Origin: Pyrocephalus nanus
Taxonomy: Eukaryota; Chordata; Aves; Passeriformes; Tyrannidae
Assembly: GCA_038380795.1 (NCBI GenBank)
Contig: CM076271.1
Span: 20,227,001-20,291,000, forward strand
DNA: 64,000 nt
Direction: 5' to 3'
Position numbers and translations under genes: made by a program. Position 1 is the first letter of the stretch. Every line of letters begins with the position of its first letter. Positions 58,714-64,000 of the stretch are shown here, in pieces. The notes beneath the pieces were generated by a model. The model saw only the letters and a list, made by a program, of their open reading frames with translations. It was not told the DNA's origin and searched no databases.

Positions 58714-58736
58714 CTTTTTTTTTTTTTTTTTTTTTA
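58714..58736. repeat. Poly-T tract
   Basis: A run of more than 20 T between AGGC and AATCTCG. No retroposon body is recognised beside it. Confidence 0.88.
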
Positions 58737-58918
58737 ATCTCGAATTAGAGTTGGAAATAATGGAGAATTTTTGTTGTTCCAACATAATTCTGTGGGTAGG
58801 TTGCACCCTGTGATTTCACTACACATTTTAATTCTCTGTGACATGGATGTTTCAGATAAACTGAAATTCTGTCAGTCTGTCCTTGGATTCTTCTTATGAC
58901 CCCCGAGGCTCCTCAATT

Positions 58919-59041
58919 TTGATGTGGTTGGGGTTGTTTGGGGTTTTGGGGGTCATTTTGGTTTTTGTGGTTGTGGTTTTCTGGTGTTTTCCTGGTCTTA
59001 GGATATTTTGGTTTTGGAAAATGGTTTTTTTGGGGTTTTTA
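58919..59041. repeat. GT-skewed low-complexity tract
   Basis: The plus strand is nearly all G and T, with GGGG runs at 58930-58933 and 58940-58943, GGGGG at 58948-58952 and TTTTTTTGGGGTTTTT near the end. The frame through it (from 58883) translates to a very hydrophobic, membrane-like peptide only because GTT, TTT, TTG and GGG codons dominate. Confidence 0.8.
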
Positions 59042-60289
59042 AGACGCACATTTCTGAAATGCTGCTGCTCTCTCAGGCTGTTGTCTCACCTGGGACATAG
59101 CAGGGACCACCAACACTGTTTCCCCCTCTTCTGTGGGAGAAAAAAGTGGTCCCCCCAAAATCTGCTGCAGCATTGAACCAAACTCCCTGGCATTTGTGTC
59201 CTCGTGGAAACCTCTCTGTGCCTTCCAGGTGTGGTGACCCAGGGATGTCATCTGGGCTTTTAATGCTGGGCAGCCTCGTTTGTGCCTCAGCTTTTATTTT
59301 GTGATGGATGGTTTTGCAGGAAGAAGGAACTTTATTGGGTTTGTTCCAGTTCCTGCTGTATTTAAAACTGGTCCTGTGAGACCCTCGTGTTGTGCTTGGA
59401 TTCCAAACAACCACTCAGAAAATTGTCTGTGCTGCTGAAAAGTGAACCCAAACACTATTTGCTATTTGTTTATTGGAGTCTGAGGACCAGTTTAGCTCCA
59501 GCTACAGTATCTTAGAATTACAGTGTGGAAGGGTTGCCTTCCTAGAGAGGAAGGAAAAAAATACAGCAATTGGAAATGTATGAATCCATTGGGAAAGGAA
59601 GCCCTGAAATTTCTCCAATAGACCACAGAAATCCCCATTCATGTGTCAGAAAATGAGGCAAAAGGACATCTCATCCAAGGCTTAATGGTGGGGGCTGTCA
59701 GGACTGGAGCCCCAGGCTCCACCAGCAATCTCTATTCAAGCCTGGTTTTCAAGTAAAAAGTGGGAAAAACCCAAACTCTTGACAATCAAATGTAGATTGC
59801 TCAATACTCCTGCATTTCTGGGTCACTAAAACTTCTTTAATGAGAAATTAAGAGTGAAGCAGACCATGGAAGTGAGAAAAATGTGATTTATGCCTCAGGA
59901 GGGGTGAGTCAATAGTCCCCGGCTGAACTCAGGGTTGAAATATGAAAGCATCACATTGGAGTCCATCACTGCAGACCTGGGGTTGTTCTTGAGAAAGGGA
60001 CCTGCCAATACACTGCCCAGGCCTTGGAATTTATTAACAGGAGAGGGAAAAATTATAAATCACACCTTGTGGAGAACAAAAGCAGAATTGGTTTTGGAGC
60101 CTGGATCAGAGCAGCCTTTCCAGGCACCTGTTTGAAAGACAAGGTGGCTTTGTGGCGACCCTGTATTTGCACAGACTCACATCAAAGTGCATTTCAGGGG
60201 AAATTTAACTTCTCTATAATTTAAACAGGCAGCTTTCCTTGGACTTAAATAGGAATTGAATATTGCCACTGGCACTTCTATATTCATAC

Positions 60290-60500
60290 ATGATTTAAGA
60301 ATTATTAAGATGGATTACCAGCCTTACAAACGCTCATAATAGAGAGTCACGAGAGTAATTGTCTGCTGCACACAGAGCTCTGTAATTGATTTCTAATTAT
60401 TGATCAGAGCGGAATTCCTTTTATACAGTGGCAACAAATGTTAGAGGATAATTTAAATTTAGAGGATATTTATATATAATTATTACCCAAACCAGGTGCT
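60290..60500. promoter_or_regulatory. TAAT-rich segment, putative conserved element
   Basis: Contains AGAATTATTAAGATGG, GAGAGTAATTGTC, CTGTAATTGATTTCTAATT and ATTGATCAGAGCGG, then an AT-rich tail with GGATAATTTAAATTTAG. Low repeat content and scattered retained CpG sites (AACGCTC, TCACGAG, AGCGGAA) are compatible with constraint. Confidence 0.3.
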
Positions 60501-61335
60501 ACGATGTGTATACAAACATAATCTGTTTTCAACCCTTTGTGCTTTACAGAAAGTAGAATGTTTTAGAAGTGCTCCAGTGTGGTCTTCTCTTGATCAGAAC
60601 CAGCAGCTTTTGCTTTACCAGCATTTCAGAAAAATACAGGGAAATCCCAGCAAAACACAGCTGAGCTTTAGCAGGACTTTAACACATCCTGGCAGGTCAT
60701 TTCATTCTGTGCTTGACCTGCAGAACCTCTCGATGCTTTACAGTGGTTGATGATGATAATATCTCAAATTACACTGCTTTTCATGTTGGATGAATGTCTA
60801 GGGTAGCTGTTGTATATTCATGGGACCTGATGGTTGGAATGTTAATGCTGAGGAGGGTACTTTGGGTTTGGTTTTTAGGCTCAGTACAGGACTTTAAGCC
60901 CCAGCAGGGCAGGATTTCCCATCACATCATTCCTTAGGCTGTGCTGTCTTTCTGGGCATCAACCTCAGGTGTGGACAGAGCCAGTTCCATCTTCTCTTTC
61001 TTTCCTCCATTGTCAGGGAGAGCTGACAGAGCAAACAATGATCCTGTGACTTGTTCCCCCCATTTCCTGCTCACCAGCTGGAAAAAAAGATTGGCTTGCT
61101 GTAGAAAATCTCGTGGTACTGAGAAAGTGCCGAAATGTTTGATCCTTTCCATGCAGAAGGACAAGGCTGGATGAGAGGGGAAGAGGAAAAGGGGAGTGGG
61201 AACTGAAATGAGCTGATTGAGGTGGGAGAGAAGGGAAAGCAGGGCGGGTCTGGGAGCTGCTGGAGCTCAGAACTGAGGCAAGGAAGGTGTTGGAGTGGCA
61301 GGAGCCCAGATGGAAATGGGAGGTGGTGGTGGGGC

Positions 61336-61483
61336 CGGGGGCATCCCCGCGGGGGCTTCGGCACCTCCCACGTCCCTCTGCCGGTTCCTTTCTAAACTGG
61401 ACCCGGGGGAGGAATTTTCCTGCAGCATTCCTGCAGCGTTCCTTCCAGCTGGCCGGGGGAGGTGTGGAGCTGCACCGCCATCT
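61336..61483. promoter_or_regulatory. Small CpG-rich patch with a YY1-like site
   Basis: Ten CpG dinucleotides in about 140 bp (61336, 61348, 61350, 61359, 61371, 61382, 61404, 61437, 61454, 61476), against very few in the flanks. CCGCCATCT at 61475-61483 matches the core of the YY1 motif on the minus strand. This is the most promoter-like sequence in the window, though too small for a standard CpG island. No adjoining first exon can be named. Confidence 0.35.
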
Positions 61484-61984
61484 GCTAAGGAGGGGGCAGA
61501 GAACAGAAAGGGCTTTTTCCCTCTTCTATTTCAAGAGAGGGGAAAAAAGGAATCCGTGTGTTTCTGTGTCAGGGTTTGCAGCTTTCAGTAATCACAGCAA
61601 AACCCCGTAGAACAGCTGAAGAAATCTTCGTGTAATGGGAAATAATTACTGTAGTCAATTCTTTTTGAGGTTATTGTAACAGCGTTTTCTTTTTTCCCAG
61701 AGCAATGCTCTATTACAGCCAAAATGGATAAAGAGATAACAGGCAATTCTGGGCTCCAATACTAAAATATAATAATTATGATTACTACTTTAAATAGAAA
61801 TTGTGGGGCCACAACATAAAGCAAATGGGAAGCAATCAGTCAGTGCTTCCAGGCTGTTCCCAGGCAAAGGCAACAAGTTCTGCAATTAAGAGGCTGATCC
61901 TGCCAGTGTTTGAAGTGACCTACAAGGAAGCAGAGAGGGACCCTTCACCTGGAGCTGCAGGGACAGGGCTAGAGGGAAATTAGA

Positions 61985-62195
61985 TTAAATTAGGTATTGG
62001 CAAGGAATTCTTGGCTGTGAGGGTGGGCAGGCCCTGGCATAGGTTGGGCAGAGAAGCTGTGGCTGTCCCTGGATCCCTGGGAGTGTCCAAGGCCAGGTTG
62101 GACAGGGCTTGGATCACCCTGGGCTGGTGGAAGGTGTCCCTGCCCATGGCACTGGATGGGCTTTGAGGTCCCTTCCAACCCAAACACATTTGTAG
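61985..62195 (+). mobile_element. CR1 LINE, 3' region
   Basis: Plus-strand CR1: GGTATTGGCAAGGAATTCTT, GTGAGGGTGGGCAGGCCCTG, GAGAAGCTGTGGCTGTCCC, GGTTGGACAGGGCTTGGATC, TTCCAACCCAAACACATTTG. It lacks the GGGGTGGC piece seen in several siblings just before CACTGGATGGGC. Confidence 0.95.
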
Positions 62196-62960
62196 AAGGT
62201 TTTTCCTTCCATGGCTAACAGAGCCACCAGATGTTTTGCTCAGGCACAGAGTGTGATAATAAGGTTAATGCACTTTATTATTTATTTTCTCAGACCAAGC
62301 ATCATCTCTGAGTACAAACACAATAGGAGGATGTGCTTTTCCTGAAAGAACACGTACAGTGCTGCATTGCTATGTTCTCATTTCAGGGTCAGTGTTTCCC
62401 TGAAATGCATCTCTTGGTGATGCTGATCTCCCCTGGCTCCATCCTGCTTGCAATGGGCTCTTGTTTCCAACACAGCCTTGGGGCTGGAGATCAGCAGAGT
62501 GGCCTGAATGCCATGGTTATCCCCAGCTCCTGCACTGGGAAGGACGGCAGCAGCTGACTCACCAGGCATCCTCAGGCTCCCAGCAAAGCTGGGCTATGAG
62601 TGCCGTGTGTGAGTCCAACGTGTGTTTTCTTTGCTTCCCAGTAAACCTGGGCAGTGCCAGTCGTTACAGGGTGGAGATGTTTGCAGTGCCGGGGTGGCAG
62701 GACGGGCTGCAGGGCCGTGTGTCAGTAGGTGTCAGCATCAGTCACTGCAACGGAGCAGCCTCGCTGAGTCAGTGCCAAGTGCTCCTCAAACCCCGCCTCG
62801 GGAGAGGGTTTCTCAGCCGGAATAACCCAAAGAGAGGCAGATCCCAAAGGCTGTGGTCGCTGTCCAGTCCTGGAGTTCCGGCACTGAGCGATGCTGTGCT
62901 GGTCACACCTGTGGTGACACGGGCAGGGTGAGCCCCTGGCTCTGCAGGTGTGTCCACAGG
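62196..62960. other. Unique non-coding DNA, no gene recognised
   Basis: Retains several CpG sites between 62600 and 62900. An acceptor-like TTTGCTTCCCAG at 62630-62641 is followed by a short open stretch and a possible donor near 62727. The peptide is not recognisable and I do not call an exon. Confidence 0.45.
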
Positions 62961-63036
62961 CTGTGCTGGCTTGGAAGGACCCACAGAGCATCGAGTCCAA
63001 CTGTCCTGCACGGGACCATCCCTGTGCCTGAGAGAT
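62961..63036 (-). mobile_element. CR1 LINE, 3' end fragment
   Basis: Minus-strand CR1 remnant: CTGTGCTGGCTTGGAAGGAC, CCACAGAGCATCGAGTCCAA, CTGTCCTGCACGGGACCATC, CCTGTGCCTGAGAG. It is diverged but ordered as in the other copies of the 'GATCCTTGTGGGTCCC' type. Confidence 0.8.
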
Positions 63037-64000
63037 GGGGCTGGGTTGGGCTTGCACAGGGGGGTGCTGGTTCTGGATTCCAGCAGGAATCAGCTCCAGG
63101 CAGCTCCTTTCCCTTGGAAAGCTAACTCTCAGTTTAGCTCCTGTGATAAATCCTGGCCGTGGCTGAAGCTCCTTCTCTAACCAGGGTACAACCTGGGTTT
63201 GCTGTGAGTCTGGTTCAGCGTTGCTGATGGGTCAGCATTAATGATGAAGTGCTGGAACTGGCTCACCTGGGGATGCTGCAATCGCCTTAGGGTGCTGAGG
63301 GTACTCCTGGAAGGGGTCTGGGAGGTGTTTTTGAGCAGACATTGGCAGGGGAGGGGTAGGACTGTTGCTCTCCTTAGTGCTTCCTGCTCGTTTTCAGGCA
63401 GGATTCTCTGAGGAAAGGGAGCTCTGCAGCTCTTCTGTGATGCAGAACTTCAGTTTGGGCCCAAACCACGTGGTACCATAATGAATCTGGAAATGACACA
63501 GATTACAGAGTAAGCACTGCTGAAAAGTAAAGTAATACCTAGAAACTCTTCAGTGTAAATGCCTACACTGTGATCTGGGTTTTTACAGGTGTTAATGCTC
63601 TCCAATTCCCACCCTGCTGCTGTGTGTGAACCCTGCAAATGCCCATCCTTGGTAAAAGCTCCAGCCGTGACCCAGGATCTGCACCTGGAGGGCAATTTGG
63701 TGGAACTGATTAATTTTCCCTGTGTAACTGGCTTTGTGAGGAGCAGAGAAGCTTTCCAAACTCACAGCCAGTGCAGCCACTTTCATATCCACCCTAATAC
63801 CGTTTCCTCCAGTAGGAGTGGAGATTTGAGTTAAATCAGAAAGGCTCAGATATGCTTATGCTTTCCATTTCTTCCCTCCTCCCTCCCTTCCCATTCCCTG
63901 TAACTGCTGACATTAGTTGAAACAGCAAGTAATACTTTTTTTCCCAGACCTGGTGTGCAGATGACATGGGATTTATAAACCTGAAGAGGCCTTGCTTGCC
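63037..64000. other. Unique non-coding DNA, no gene seen
   Basis: The final kilobase shows no repeat family, RNA gene or recognisable exon. A CCTCCCTCCCTTCCC pyrimidine stretch near 63876-63890 is the only low-complexity feature. Confidence 0.55.

Larger units (their letters stand above)
57601..61984. other. Unique DNA with GT-skewed, TAAT-rich and CpG-rich segments
   Basis: No gene is recognised. It contains a 16-bp direct repeat (58472, 58512), a T21-type run (near 58714-58735), a GT-skewed tract (58919-59041), a TAAT-rich segment (60290-60500) and a CpG-rich patch (61336-61477). Confidence 0.5.

Noticed and set aside
59508..59545. Possible old CR1 end (TTAGAATTACAGTGTGG)
   Set aside because: Too short and too diverged to separate from chance.
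62622..62825. Exon-like segment after TTTGCTTCCCAG with a cysteine-rich peptide
   Set aside because: Splice signals are mediocre, the peptide is not recognisable, and overlapping frames are equally long.
1..64000. Endogenous retrovirus, CRISPR array, bacterial-type operon, tRNA or rRNA genes
   Set aside because: I looked for paired long terminal repeats, regularly spaced short repeats, Shine-Dalgarno-led gene strings and tRNA-type stem and loop motifs and found none. The only regular array is the 23-bp head-to-tail minisatellite, which has no spacers.

Overview
This window looks like non-coding DNA from a bird, most likely a songbird. The main evidence is about two dozen 5'-truncated CR1 (chicken repeat 1) LINE fragments. 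Their 3' ends carry the avian signature in which 'TTCCAACCCAAACCATTC' is followed by a short ATTCTATG-like tail. Base composition is moderate, CpG is depleted except in a few clusters, and there are no SINE families of mammalian type. The songbird assignment is inference from how the CR1 copies read. Class Aves is much safer.

I recognise no protein-coding gene, tRNA, rRNA or other structured RNA gene. The open reading frames are short, and many overlap CR1 copies or simple repeats. The one clear exception with known ancestry is the minus-strand frame at about 22375-22630. It is the decayed C-terminal end of the CR1 reverse-transcriptase polyprotein. The window is therefore intergenic or lies inside a large intron, and I cannot tell which.

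Layout. 1-11.4 kb is mostly unique sequence with a (GGGAT)n G-rich microsatellite near 950, one short CR1 end, an octamer-motif cluster near 8.5 kb and a CpG cluster near 8.9-9.15 kb. 11.4-13.1 kb holds three CR1 copies around a second CpG cluster (12.15-12.43 kb). 13.1-20.9 kb is unique sequence with AT-rich homeodomain-motif stretches and two more CR1 ends. 21.0-22.6 kb holds three minus-strand CR1 copies, including the longest. 22.6-31.7 kb is unique sequence with poly-T, CA and long AT-rich tracts and two GC-rich patches. 31.7-43.1 kb is the CR1-dense part (nine copies) and also has (TA)n and poly-A tracts. 43.1-57.3 kb is mostly unique sequence with three CR1 copies and two good candidates for conserved non-coding elements (44.08 and 51.55-51.72 kb). 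57.36-57.60 kb is a 23-bp minisatellite. 57.6-64 kb has a GT-skewed tract, a TAAT-rich stretch, a CpG-rich patch with a YY1-like site, and two CR1 copies.

I found no previously undescribed biological system that I can defend. The most unusual object is the minisatellite. Its 23-bp unit is free of stop codons in all six frames, and each unit contains a perfect hairpin. The other leads are candidate enhancers and two weak candidate exons, all of which need comparative or expression data.
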